A stretch of DNA of 64,000 bases from an uncultured Porphyromonadaceae bacterium (GCA_902491625.1 CABUIO010000002.1:1-64000); one strand, 5' to 3'. Positions 46,372-57,583 are shown, counted from the first letter of the stretch. A program made the numbers and translations. The notes: a model not told the origin generated them from the sequence alone.

Positions 46372-46966
46372 AGCAAGACCTAATAGCTCTCGTTCCTTGA
46401 TGAAAAGGCGCGGGAGCTGTCCGTTTTCAACCCTTTAGGGGTTTCTTATCCACGACATCCCCACGACCGTGCAGGGGCGCAATATTTTGCGCCCGCCGCG
46501 ACGCGGAAAAGGCCTGTAAGCCCGAAACAACAATAGCCCGGAGCACCCCTGCTCCGGGAAAGATGACATCCCAATGAAAATGTGGTATGTAGGACCGACC
46601 CAAACATTACGGTTGTTGAGTGACAAGTGCCGCGGCAGCGGCAAAAGATGTTAGCCTATGGTGAGGCGCGCGTCAGCCGCCGATACCATAGGTTTTATGT
46701 CAATACACGAAAAGCGCTGCGTAGCTGCGCAACAAAAATTATGGGAAAATCCGCGATACAGGCGCAGAGCGCCGATATTGTTGTTAACCGTGGGTGGAGC
46801 AAAGCGAAACCCACGGAAAGAATACACCTCCATATATGAGCGCCGGAGGTGCGATATCATGTTATCATATATGCCGTAGGGACGTGCCATGGCACGTCTG
46901 CCGCGACAAAAAGCCGAAACATAGAAACTGTGTCAAAAAGACGCAAGAACGCTCGAAGACATTCTG
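46372..46966. repeat. Hairpin-rich repeat cluster, no gene
   Basis: About 600 bases without a gene. It holds a family-D fragment (~46498-46545), hairpins CCTATGGT/ACCATAGG (46654-46691), CCGTGGGT/ACCCACGG (46788-46816) and ACCTCC/GGAGGT (~46827-46851), and the palindrome ACGTGCCATGGCACGT (46882-46897, E2). Small ORFs here look like by-products of these palindromes. Confidence 0.65.
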
Positions 46967-47941
46967 TCACTCCTGAGGATTCGAGGCAGCGAAATCGGCC
47001 TCGTCGGCCTTCTCGCGCGCCTCGTAGGCATCGACGATGCGCTGCACCAATGGATGACGCACGATGTCCTTCTTCTCGTATTCGATCAGTCCTATGCCTT
47101 TCACTCCGCGCAGGACGTTGAGCGCCTGCAGGAGGCCGCTGCGCGTGTGGCGCGGGAGGTCGATCTGTGTGACGTCGCCGGTGATGATCATCTTGCCGTT
47201 CATGCCCAGACGCGTGAGAAACATCTTCATCTGATGTGTGGTCGTGTTCTGAGCCTCGTCGAGGATGATGATGGCGTCGTTGAGCGTGCGGCCGCGCATG
47301 AATGCCAGCGGCGCGATCTGGATGGTTCCGTTGTCCATGTATTCCTTGAGCTTAAGAGCAGGAAGCATGTCCTCCAGAGCGTCGTAGAGCGGCTGCAGAT
47401 ATGGGTCGATCTTGTCGCGCATGTCGCCGGGAAGGAAACCGAGCTTCTCTCCGGCCTCGACAGCGGGACGCGAGAGAATGATCTTGCGTGCCGTCTTGTT
47501 TTTCAGAGCCGCTACGGCGAGAGCGATGGCGATGTAGGTCTTGCCCGTACCGGCGGGACCGAGAGCGAAGGTTAGGTCATTGTCGTTGAAAGAAGCCACC
47601 ATGCGAGCCTGATTGGCATTGCGCGGCGCGATGGGGCGTCCGGTCTGGCCGAAGATGATGACGCCGTCGGAATCAATCTTCTTCGGAGGCTCGCCGCGCA
47701 CGACGTCGATGATGACATCCTCCGTGAGTTTGTTGTATTTGGCAGCGTAAGCCTCGATCTCCTTGACCTTGCGCTCGAACTCGGCAGTCTCGCCGTCCTC
47801 CCCTATTACCTTGATGACATTGCCGCGTGCGGCCATGCGCAGTTTAGGGAAAAGGTTGCGTATGAGCGAGATGTTGGCGTTGTTGGGACCGTAAAAGGTC
47901 TGGGGATCGATGTTGTCGATTATGACGATGCGTTCTATCAT
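46967..47941 (-). CDS. PhoH-like ATPase
   Basis: A 324-residue cytoplasmic PhoH-family P-loop ATPase. Walker A is GPAGTGKT (128-135), Walker B is AIILDEAQN with TTTHQMKMFLTRLG after it, and SRPAVEAGEKLGFLPGD is the family block. PhoH/PhoL proteins are tied to RNA metabolism and ribosome-related functions in many bacteria. It follows sufB after 20 bases. Confidence 0.93.
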   Translation of the reverse strand: MIERIVIIDNIDPQTFYGPNNANISLIRNLFPKLRMAARGNVIKVIGEDGETAEFERKVKEIEAYAAKYNKLTEDVIIDVVRGEPPKKIDSDGVIIFGQTGRPIAPRNANQARMVASFNDNDLTFALGPAGTGKTYIAIALAVAALKNKTARKIILSRPAVEAGEKLGFLPGDMRDKIDPYLQPLYDALEDMLPALKLKEYMDNGTIQIAPLAFMRGRTLNDAIIILDEAQNTTTHQMKMFLTRLGMNGKMIITGDVTQIDLPRHTRSGLLQALNVLRGVKGIGLIEYEKKDIVRHPLVQRIVDAYEAREKADEADFAASNPQE

Positions 47942-47961
47942 AGAAATGGTTGTGTGTGTGT

Positions 47962-49449
<1,488 letters not shown>

Positions 49450-49450
49450 A

Positions 49451-50119
49451 TTATTCTTTTTCGCCGAACGCGAGATCACCGGCATCCCCCAGTCCGGGAA
49501 CAATGTAGGAGTGGGCGTTGATGACAGGATCGACAGCTCCGACCCAGAGGGTCGTGCGTTCGGGCGGCATGACTTTGCTTATATAGTCCACGGCCTGAGC
49601 CGAGGCGATGACCGAAGCTATGTGCACATGGGCCGGTGTTCCCTTGGAGAGAAGCGCCTTGTAGCCCAGTTCCATCGAGGCGCCTGTTGCAAGCATCGGG
49701 TCGACGAGGAGCACTGTCTTGCCTTCGATGCTCGGCGAGGTCAGATACTCGATGAGGACATCAAAAGTGTCGCCGCCCTTCTCGCGGTATTTGCGGTAAG
49801 CACTGACGAAGGCGTTCTCGGCGCGGTCGAAATAGCTGAGGAATCCGAGATGGAAAGGCAGTCCGGCACGCAGGATGGTGGCAATCACTATATTGTCGGC
49901 AGGAGTCTGACATGTTGCCACGGCGAGCGGCGTCTGCACTTCGACATCCTTATAGTCGAGGCGTTTGGAAATCTCGTAGGCCATTATCTGTCCCATACGC
50001 TCCAGATTGCAGCGGAACCGCAATGGATCCTTCTGGATATTGACGTCGCGCAATTCGAGCATATAGCGGCTCATCAGCGAGGGTTGCTCGGCAAAATTGA
50101 TAACTTCTATCTCGTTCAT
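49451..50119 (-). CDS. upp: Uracil phosphoribosyltransferase
   Basis: A 222-residue pyrimidine-salvage enzyme that makes UMP from uracil and PRPP. The PRPP loop is LLVDPMLATGASM, ATILRAGLPF is the flexible-loop side, and the C-terminal uracil-binding stretch is INAHSYIVPGLGDAGD. Length is near the usual ~210. It sits between ribF (60-base gap) and sufB (1-base gap). Confidence 0.96.
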   Translation of the reverse strand: MNEIEVINFAEQPSLMSRYMLELRDVNIQKDPLRFRCNLERMGQIMAYEISKRLDYKDVEVQTPLAVATCQTPADNIVIATILRAGLPFHLGFLSYFDRAENAFVSAYRKYREKGGDTFDVLIEYLTSPSIEGKTVLLVDPMLATGASMELGYKALLSKGTPAHVHIASVIASAQAVDYISKVMPPERTTLWVGAVDPVINAHSYIVPGLGDAGDLAFGEKE

Positions 50120-50179
50120 CGGCAGTTAATAAGTTGTATCTGTTATTATAACAACGCCTATGGCCACGTTTTTTATCGG

Positions 50180-51100
50180 TCAGGCGTCATGTTTGTTAAA
50201 AAAAAGCGCGGAATCGGGGAGAATAGTGGCGGCAGCATCGGCATCGGCTCTCAGCTGCAACGCGAGGGCATCGAGATCCGGGAAACATTTTTCGTCGCGT
50301 AGACGGCTGTAGAAATGCAGTTCCAGAGGTTTTCCGTAGAGATCGCCGTCAAAGTCGAGGATATGCGCTTCGATTGAGGGCGCTGGAACGGCAGATCTGT
50401 CGACTGTCGGGCGGACACCGATGTTGACAATGGCTTTGTAGGCTTTGCCTCCGGAAACGGCGTAGACGGCGTAGACTCCGGATGCCGGGACAAGCATCGC
50501 GGCGTCATCGGGAATGAGGTTGGCCGTCGGAAAACCGATGGTACGTCCGAGGCGATGGCCGTGGCCGACGCGACCTTTCAGCACGTATGGACGCCCGAGC
50601 ATCCGCATCGCCTCGGTGGCGTCGCCGCGAAGAAGAGACTTGCGGACATTGCTGCTGCTGACACCGGGAAGTGCGTCGCAGAAACAGAGCGAGAGGCCGA
50701 GCGCGGAGGCTGATTCCCTGTAGTCGTCGGATGTGGCGCGGATGTCGCTCCCGAAGCGGTTGTCATGACCGAGAAGAATGCCCGAAGCGCCGAATTCATC
50801 GCGGAGCATCGCCATGAATTCGCGGTGCGTGAGGCTACGCAATGACTCGTCGAAACGGAGCGTCCTGACGTCGGCCTCGGGAAGAATACGGCGGATCTCG
50901 CCTATACGATCCTGAGGAGTTGTCAGAAGCGCTGGCGCCCTGTCGGGGGCGACGAGTGTGAGCGGATGAGGCGACAGTACGAGGACGAGCGGATGCGTCG
51001 CCGAAGAGGCGGCGATGCGTCCCAGTTCGCGGAGCAGCATGCGGTGTCCGAGGTGCACTCCGTCGAAGGTGCCTGTAGTGACTGTTGTCTTACGGCTCAC
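50180..51100 (-). CDS. ribF: Riboflavin kinase / FAD synthetase
   Basis: A 306-residue bifunctional enzyme: riboflavin to FMN, then FAD. N-terminal nucleotidyltransferase domain with TGTFDGVHLGHR and VSSSNVRKSLLRGD; C-terminal kinase domain with KGRVGHGHRLGRTIGFPTAN. The start is GTG 51100, overlapping the HAD gene stop (GTGA), so the two are translationally coupled. Confidence 0.95.
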   Translation of the reverse strand: MSRKTTVTTGTFDGVHLGHRMLLRELGRIAASSATHPLVLVLSPHPLTLVAPDRAPALLTTPQDRIGEIRRILPEADVRTLRFDESLRSLTHREFMAMLRDEFGASGILLGHDNRFGSDIRATSDDYRESASALGLSLCFCDALPGVSSSNVRKSLLRGDATEAMRMLGRPYVLKGRVGHGHRLGRTIGFPTANLIPDDAAMLVPASGVYAVYAVSGGKAYKAIVNIGVRPTVDRSAVPAPSIEAHILDFDGDLYGKPLELHFYSRLRDEKCFPDLDALALQLRADADAAATILPDSALFFNKHDA

Positions 51101-51732
51101 ACTTTATCCTTTAGATCTAAAACCTCGATGAAATCGGCATTTTCCGGCAAAAACAGTCCCTTGATGCCGCATTTTTCTGCGGCATCGATGTTGACCTGCG
51201 AATCGTCGATAAAGAGCGTACGCGCAGGGTCGAGGCTGTATCTGCGGAGAAGTATCCTGTAAATTTCAGGATCGGGCTTACATACCTTTTCTGCGAAAGA
51301 GGCTATGATACCGTCAAAATAGTCGTTGATGCCCAGCGATTCCTGTCGGAATAGTCGGTCGATAACCGAATTATACATGATGGCGTTGGTGTTGGAAAGC
51401 ACGAAAGTGCGTTTCCCCATCTCGCGGAGTTTGCGGAGGGCGTGCAGGCGTCCAACAGGGAGTCCCGTTATGAAACTGCAGAGAGCATCCTCAAAGTCAC
51501 TGTCCACGACATTTTCACGGACACACTGCGCACGCAGGTTGTCAAAGAACTTCGCCGCCGTGATCTGACCCTGCTCAAGAGCGAGGAAATCCCCCTGCTG
51601 GCGGTAAAGGTCGATAAGCGAGGCGGCATGTGGCAGTCCGATACGCTCCAGAGACGCCACGCAGACGTCGCGGTCGATGTCGAGAATCACGCCTCCGAGG
51701 TCGAAAACGATGTTGTCGATGTCTTTAAACAT
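51097..51732 (-). CDS. HAD-superfamily hydrolase, YihX-like
   Basis: A 211-residue HAD-IA phosphatase. Motif I is FDLGGVILDID: the nucleophile Asp is present, while the second Asp of the usual DxD is Gly, as in YihX-type glucose-1-phosphate phosphatases (DLGNV). Motif II is VLSNTNA, motif III the Lys of KVCKPDPEIY, motif IV FIDDSQVNIDAA. Its coupling to ribF could mean an FMN phosphatase role, but this is a guess. Confidence 0.88.
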   Translation of the reverse strand: MFKDIDNIVFDLGGVILDIDRDVCVASLERIGLPHAASLIDLYRQQGDFLALEQGQITAAKFFDNLRAQCVRENVVDSDFEDALCSFITGLPVGRLHALRKLREMGKRTFVLSNTNAIMYNSVIDRLFRQESLGINDYFDGIIASFAEKVCKPDPEIYRILLRRYSLDPARTLFIDDSQVNIDAAEKCGIKGLFLPENADFIEVLDLKDKV

Positions 51733-51752
51733 AATCTGTCCTTTTCTTGTTG

Positions 51753-51760
51753 CAAAATTA
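51753..51760 (-). promoter_or_regulatory. -7 box of the HAD-ribF run
   Basis: TAATTTTG on the minus strand, 20 bases before ATG 51732; no clear -33 element. Confidence 0.5.
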
Positions 51761-51804
51761 GTGAAAAAAATCGAGTTGCAGGACCGAAAAAACCGTTGCG
51801 TTAG

Positions 51805-51835
51805 TTTGCAGCTTCCAAGTTAATGCTTAACTTTG
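51805..51835 (+). promoter_or_regulatory. Promoter of pfkA
   Basis: TTTG (51805-51808), a 19-base spacer and TAACTTTG (51828-51835), 36 bases before ATG 51872. Confidence 0.8.
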
Positions 51836-51871
51836 CATACTGACACAAATACACTCAATAAACTAATAGAC

Positions 51872-52852
<981 letters not shown>

Positions 52853-52858
52853 CGGACA

Positions 52859-53677
52859 ATGGACAAAGCCGCAGCCAACGACCGCGAGCGCAGCAAGAGT
52901 CCGGCCAACCGCACACAGCGCATCTCAGGAAGAGACATCTCCTGGGCTGCGCGAATTGTGGTGCTCGTTCTTTCAATTCTGCTCATCGTTTATATCAGCT
53001 ACGATACTCTCAAGAACATCGACTTCCTTGAGAGTGGTTCCTACATGCACTTCCAGTTTCTTGTCTGCCTGGTCTTCCTCGCCGATTTCTTCATAGAGCT
53101 ATACTACTCGGACAACAAGAGTCGCTACATGAAACGAAACTGGATCTTCCTGATGGTGTCGATCCCGTACCTCAACATCATAAATCTCTTCAATATCCAG
53201 ATCGAGCATCAGGCTCTTTATTTTATCCGCTTCGTTCCGCTTGTGCGTGGAGCATACGCCATGGCCTATATGGTCGCGTATTTCTCCTCAAACAAAGCGG
53301 TAAGCCTGCTGAGCCAGTATATCGTGGTTATGATGTCGGCAGTCTATTTCATCTCGCTGATCTTCTATCAGCAGGAGTCGGGCATAAATCCCCAGATCAC
53401 GAATTTCTGGGATGCGGTCTACTGGGCGTGTCTTGAGGCGACGACTGTGGGATCCGACATCGCACCGGCCACTCCGGCGGGAAGGGTATGTGCCATAATC
53501 AGTTCTGTACTCGGCGTGATGATGTTTCCGGTATTCACGGTCTTTATAACCACCTATCTCAACAACCTCCGCAAAAAAGACGTAGACAGTTTCCCCGGGA
53601 AAGGGCAAGCCGGGATGCAGACAGATGACGCCCGGTCCGACAGCGACCCAGCCGAGAAAAAAAGACCACAGAATTGA
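52859..53677 (+). CDS. Six-helix ion channel with atypical pore filter
   Basis: A 272-residue member of the voltage-gated-like potassium channel group. Helices near 31-50, 66-82, 95-112, 118-132 (with Arg124 and Arg130, S4-like), 150-170 and 206-230; pore helix ~184-196. The filter reads TTVGSDIAP (195-203): the usual TVGYGD lacks Tyr-Gly and has Ser, one residue shorter. Both ends are charged and hydrophilic. Probably a cation channel; potassium selectivity is doubtful from the filter. In operon with pfkA. Confidence 0.82.
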   Translation: MDKAAANDRERSKSPANRTQRISGRDISWAARIVVLVLSILLIVYISYDTLKNIDFLESGSYMHFQFLVCLVFLADFFIELYYSDNKSRYMKRNWIFLMVSIPYLNIINLFNIQIEHQALYFIRFVPLVRGAYAMAYMVAYFSSNKAVSLLSQYIVVMMSAVYFISLIFYQQESGINPQITNFWDAVYWACLEATTVGSDIAPATPAGRVCAIISSVLGVMMFPVFTVFITTYLNNLRKKDVDSFPGKGQAGMQTDDARSDSDPAEKKRPQN

Positions 53678-53709
53678 TCCTCTGGAGGTATTTCAAAAGA
53701 ACTTCACAC

Positions 53710-53752
53710 AAAAAAATTCAACGCCGTCATCTTTCTCAAGAGGGCGGCGTTG
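53710..53752 (-). terminator. Terminator of candidate RNA 2
   Basis: On the minus strand CAACGCCG and CGGCGTTG (53745-53752, 53719-53726) form an 8-bp stem, followed by GAATTTTTTT. On the plus strand the hairpin could also end the pfkA-channel message. Confidence 0.8.
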
Positions 53753-53881
53753 TAAATTGTGAAAATTCTACAAACCTAACATAAACGATTTTATTTATAA
53801 TATCTTAATTCTAACCTTGCGAAACTTGGTTAACTGCAATTTAAATCTACTTCATGCTGTCGAAGATTCTCTCATCTTTCG
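53710..53881 (-). ncRNA. Candidate small RNA 2 of a tandem pair
   Basis: A predicted transcript of ~172 nt: promoter TTG-N20-TAATTTTG at 53888-53918, then ~100 nt, the shared 20-mer (53766-53785; plus strand TTCTACAAACCTAACATAAA), then a terminator hairpin with a U-run. The same order and near-equal spacing recur at 54172-54389. No protein gene is in the transcript. Known RNA families were not recognised. Confidence 0.5.
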
Positions 53882-53887
53882 ACATTG

Positions 53888-53918
53888 CAAAATTAGCGAC
53901 GAAACATCCCAACGCCAA
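53888..53918 (-). promoter_or_regulatory. Promoter of candidate RNA 2
   Basis: On the minus strand, TTG (53916-53918), a 20-base spacer and TAATTTTG (53888-53895). No minus-strand protein gene lies downstream. Confidence 0.6.
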
Positions 53919-54171
53919 CTAATCAAAACGAGCATATAAGCAAATATAGACCTTTTCGATTCTATGACGCTGATTCTATGTATCCTTGTCGCAGAACGAT
54001 ATAAATCGATATAAAAGGATTAAAGCCCCAAAACAAGCTCTAAAAAAGCTCCTCCGCAAGAATGTCTCCAAAGAAACCGGACAAAATAAGCTCTTTTAGA
54101 CCGACACAGCTCCGACGAGATCTTTAATCGGTCAAGAAGTATATGCCTTGCAGGGTCAGAGGTCAGGACAT

Positions 54172-54207
54172 AAAAAAGGGAAGCGTCTTTCACAAGAAAC
54201 TTCCCTT
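54172..54207 (-). terminator. Terminator of candidate RNA 1
   Basis: On the minus strand AAGGGAAG (54200-54207) pairs with CTTCCCTT (54176-54183), followed by six T. It lies over 300 bases after the stop of the upstream minus-strand gene. Confidence 0.85.
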
Positions 54208-54351
54208 TGCGTTTTGCGAATCATAAGTTGTTTAATCTACTTTTCTACAAACCTAACATAAAAATTTATTTCCTTAATCATGTCTCAAAACATGACGTTA
54301 TTTCTTTTTCAGGTAAATCTGAGGTTGCGTTCAGACGCCTCTCTAATTTTT
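54172..54351 (-). ncRNA. Candidate small RNA 1 of a tandem pair
   Basis: A predicted transcript of ~180 nt: a full consensus promoter at 54358-54389, a small hairpin CATGT/ACATG near 54280-54295, the shared 20-mer at 54243-54262, and a strong terminator. Within the 20-mer the minus strand reads ATG TTA GGT TTG TAG, a four-codon frame kept in both copies. Confidence 0.55.
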
Positions 54352-54357
54352 ACATGG

Positions 54358-54389
54358 CAAATTTAAACTAAAATAACGCAACTGACAAA
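54358..54389 (-). promoter_or_regulatory. Promoter of candidate RNA 1
   Basis: On the minus strand, TTTG (54386-54389), a 20-base spacer and TAAATTTG (54358-54365). It lies downstream of the regulator gene's stop codon and has no coding gene ahead of it. Confidence 0.7.
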
Positions 54390-54517
54390 CTCAAAAAAGA
54401 ATTATATAAGTGATTACAATATATGAACAAATATTATCCCTCTGTAAATCAACCTAATAAGTCAAATTAAATCTAAAAGGAATATAAGCTTTACATAAGC
54501 CGACCAAGCCAGAAACC

Positions 54518-56116
54518 TTAACCCGGCTGACCGATTTTCATGACATCCTCCTCGAAAGTTTCGCGATTGATGGCGCGGTTTCTCATTTTATTCCGGTAGG
54601 TGTAGATGGTAGCCGGAGAGTAACGGAGAATCTTGGAGATCTTGACGCTTTCCTCCACGCCGAGTCTGACAAAAGCATAGATACGCAGTTCCGGAGTAAG
54701 GATCGACTCATTGCGCAGCGTGATCCGGCACTCGGGGCGAAGGAGACTGTTCATGTCGTCGACAAAGTCCGGATAAAGGTCAAGGAATGCCTTGTCAAAA
54801 TGTTCAAAGAAATCCTCACTGTGCTCATCGGCAAATTTGCCGGATCTGATCATCTTCATCAGCTCGTCGGCCTGACCGGACGAGATTTTGCGGTCCACAA
54901 GCTTACTCATGGATCCCAGCTTATCGGAATAATTGGCGCAAAGCGCGATGAAATGGCCTATATACGTGTCTTGCAGTCGTGTCAGGCGACTGAGCTTCTG
55001 CTGCGCTTCTTCCATCTTGCGCTTGCGTTTCAACACAAGGTGCATAAGCTCGCCCGAGACAATAAGAAGCACAACGGCAAGAATCAGGAATATCGTCACG
55101 AGCATACGCGATTTCTCAATCTGCCGCTTATAAGCATCGTCAATCACCGTGATGGCGTTGGCGATCATTCCGGTGCGCATACGCGCGTTGCCGATGCTGG
55201 CATCCTTCATCGACAGATTGATGTAGCTGTAAGCGCGTTTTGTGTCACCGTGATTATATAGCCACTCGGCAAGCATCGGAAGCGCCATGCCTTCCTTCAC
55301 GCTCCCTTTGAGGTCACTTTGAGCCGCAAGAGCCATGTAGCGCGCATACTCCGTCTCATTGCCGGCGTTTCCGTTGACCAATGCCAGCTGAAAGGCTGCG
55401 CGGGCATAGAGATTCGACTCCTTCGGAAGCTTCTTCAGAAGAGCCTCCAGCTGAGGCTTGACCTCCTGATAATGACCTGATTTCACGGAATTCTCAAATC
55501 CATACAGCTGACACATCGGATCTTCCGGCGACATATTTTCTATCAGATAGTCGCTGAATGACACCAGACACTGCTCAACCTCCGGATAAATACGCTCATG
55601 ACCCTGAATATAGGAAGTCAGGTAACTGTAGAGCTGACGTCCCGCAAGCGCGTATTCTATCTTGAGCTGCTTCGACATGCCGACTGTGTCGATTTCCTGC
55701 ATTTCAGCTGTAGCGGCGGAAAAGATGCCGGCGGCGGACAGGGCGTTGACGCGGTCTATGCGACTGAGAGTCAGCAAAGAATCGTTGCCGAGTCTGATTG
55801 CTTCGGATTTGGCGCGGTCATAGTAGACGACAGCCGAGTCAGAGGAGAAACTCTTGAACTCATCGCCGAGATTCTGAAAAAGTTGCCAGCGACGAAGGCT
55901 TGGCACATTTCCGGCAGATTTCAGAACACGCTTGACCGAATCGATAGAATTCTGCTTGCGCTGATCGAATTTCGAAGCCATCCTCACCATTTCATCGAGA
56001 GTTGACAGCTCCTTGTCAAGACCTTTCTCTTCGCTGTCTCCGCCGCAGGAGGTTGACAAAAGGCAAATCACCGCAGCGATTGCAGCGACAAAGGAGACTC
56101 GTATATCCGCAAGCAT
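54518..56116 (-). CDS. DUF6377-like TPR-membrane-HTH regulator
   Basis: A 532-residue membrane regulator. Signal with lipobox-like LLSTSCGG, periplasmic helical repeats (~35-310), a membrane helix (~328-350, VTIFLILAVVLLIVSGELM), a basic coiled coil, and a C-terminal domain ending in a helix-turn-helix (LGVEESVKISKILRYSPATIYTYRNKMRNRA). This matches DUF6377-type proteins, and the plan is like SusR, the starch regulator of B. thetaiotaomicron. TTG 56122 is in frame; ATG 56116 is preferred. Regulation of the sus-like locus 8 kb away is inferred only. Confidence 0.75.
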   Translation of the reverse strand: MLADIRVSFVAAIAAVICLLSTSCGGDSEEKGLDKELSTLDEMVRMASKFDQRKQNSIDSVKRVLKSAGNVPSLRRWQLFQNLGDEFKSFSSDSAVVYYDRAKSEAIRLGNDSLLTLSRIDRVNALSAAGIFSAATAEMQEIDTVGMSKQLKIEYALAGRQLYSYLTSYIQGHERIYPEVEQCLVSFSDYLIENMSPEDPMCQLYGFENSVKSGHYQEVKPQLEALLKKLPKESNLYARAAFQLALVNGNAGNETEYARYMALAAQSDLKGSVKEGMALPMLAEWLYNHGDTKRAYSYINLSMKDASIGNARMRTGMIANAITVIDDAYKRQIEKSRMLVTIFLILAVVLLIVSGELMHLVLKRKRKMEEAQQKLSRLTRLQDTYIGHFIALCANYSDKLGSMSKLVDRKISSGQADELMKMIRSGKFADEHSEDFFEHFDKAFLDLYPDFVDDMNSLLRPECRITLRNESILTPELRIYAFVRLGVEESVKISKILRYSPATIYTYRNKMRNRAINRETFEEDVMKIGQPG

Positions 56117-56186
56117 CTTCAATTCGATAGTTATTGTTAGTTAAAAAGGTTCAACGTTTCGCATTTCACTTTTCTGTTCGGAAATG

Positions 56187-56217
56187 CAAAAATAATCATA
56201 ATCACGCAATTATACAA
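56187..56217 (-). promoter_or_regulatory. Promoter of the DUF6377-like gene
   Basis: On the minus strand, TTG (56215-56217), a 20-base spacer and TATTTTTG (56187-56194), ~70 bases before ATG 56116. Confidence 0.65.
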
Positions 56218-56248
56218 CTCCTCGGGACTTGGCGCGGAAAAATAAGCG

Positions 56249-56280
56249 TTTGCAAATATGCGATTATTCCGTTAATTTTG
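56249..56280 (+). promoter_or_regulatory. Promoter of the M16-dusB operon
   Basis: TTTG (56249-56252), a 20-base spacer and TAATTTTG (56273-56280), 49 bases before ATG 56330. Confidence 0.8.
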
Positions 56281-56329
56281 TGCTTTGTAGCAGCCAAAGG
56301 CAAAGTACAGACACCCGAAAGTATAAAGA

Positions 56330-57568
56330 ATGTCGACTCCAACTGATTACCACATATTTAAGCTCGACAACGGATTGCGTTGCGTATTCCGCAGAGCGCC
56401 GCATGTCGGCTATTGCGGAATTGTTGTCAACGCCGGAAGCCGCGACGACGGCGACGAATTCGGCCTGGCGCATTTCGTCGAGCACACTATCTTCAAAGGC
56501 ACAGAAAAACGCCGCAGCAGACACATCGCCTCAAGAATGGAGAGTGTCGGCGGCGATCTGAACGCATACACGACAAAAGACGAGACAACTGTCTACACGG
56601 CATTTCCTGCCGGATTCAGTCCCAGAGCACTCGAACTGCTCGCCGACTTGGCGTCCGCATCCACTTTTCCTGCCGACGAACTGGACAAGGAGCGTGACGT
56701 CGTCGTCGATGAAATCAACCTTTATCTTGACAATCCGTCTGAATCCATCTTCGACGAATTCGAAGACAGAATCTTCGCCGGATCAGCGCCGGGACACAAT
56801 ATACTCGGCACACCCGAGAGCGTAGCGAAGATCGACAGCCGCCGTTGCCTCGATTTCCGTCGCAAATTCTACACGGCCGACAACATGACGCTTTTCTGCG
56901 TCGACGACTGCTCGCCGCAGAAGGCAATGGCCGACATCAGCCGCTATTTCGGCGCGCTTCCCTCCGGCGAGCGCAACAATTCGCGGATTCAGGTCGCTGA
57001 AACCGCACCTTTTGACGATATCATCCGGCAGGAAGGGCATCAGTCGCACACAATCCTCGGCGCCCGAGTCAGCCGCCGCGACGATCCGGAACGCTTCGCT
57101 CTCTTCATGCTCAACAACCATCTCGGAGGTCCGGCGATGAATTCGCTTCTTAACCGCGAGCTGCGCGACAAGCGCGGATATGTCTACACCGTGGATTCGA
57201 GCATCAACCTGATGGAGGACTGCGGCACGATGCAGATTTACTTTGGATGCGACCCTTGCCACACGGCGCCATGCATCCGGTTGACGAAAAAAATCCTCAC
57301 ATCGCTTGCCCAATCCCCGATGAAACCGTCGGTTTTCGAAAAAGTGCGCCGTCAGTATCTCGGTCAGCTCATCGTCTCGACCGACAACAGAGAGTCGCAG
57401 GCGATCGGCCTCGCCAAGAGCCTTATGTGGTTTGACGCAATCCACGACGCCGAGTTCACGGCAAGCCGCGTCAGGGAACTGACCGCCGAGGATGTGCGCG
57501 CCGCAGCCGAGAGAATCCTTTCCGCCGGACTCTCGCGTCTTACCATTGACCCGACGAACCCTCAATAA
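56330..57568 (+). CDS. M16-family zinc peptidase
   Basis: A 412-residue insulinase-type peptidase. The inverted zinc motif HxxEH is HFVEH (His48, Glu51, His52), with the third ligand near Glu128 in ERDVVVDEINLY. The second, non-catalytic half carries the R/Y pair region RELRDKRGYVYTVDS. No signal peptide is seen, so it is probably cytoplasmic, like the Bacillus YmxG/MlpA group. First of six closely spaced plus-strand genes. Confidence 0.93.
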   Translation: MSTPTDYHIFKLDNGLRCVFRRAPHVGYCGIVVNAGSRDDGDEFGLAHFVEHTIFKGTEKRRSRHIASRMESVGGDLNAYTTKDETTVYTAFPAGFSPRALELLADLASASTFPADELDKERDVVVDEINLYLDNPSESIFDEFEDRIFAGSAPGHNILGTPESVAKIDSRRCLDFRRKFYTADNMTLFCVDDCSPQKAMADISRYFGALPSGERNNSRIQVAETAPFDDIIRQEGHQSHTILGARVSRRDDPERFALFMLNNHLGGPAMNSLLNRELRDKRGYVYTVDSSINLMEDCGTMQIYFGCDPCHTAPCIRLTKKILTSLAQSPMKPSVFEKVRRQYLGQLIVSTDNRESQAIGLAKSLMWFDAIHDAEFTASRVRELTAEDVRAAAERILSAGLSRLTIDPTNPQ

Positions 57569-57583
57569 CACCCGATAGAAAAG

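Noticed and set aside
46430..46910. Repeat cluster considered as a CRISPR array
   Set aside because: The units differ from each other, spacing is irregular, and no cas gene is present.
46430..46976. Several overlapping 60-80 codon frames near tRNA-Tyr
   Set aside because: They coincide with palindromic repeats, have Arg/Cys-rich translations and no start-site context or promoter.
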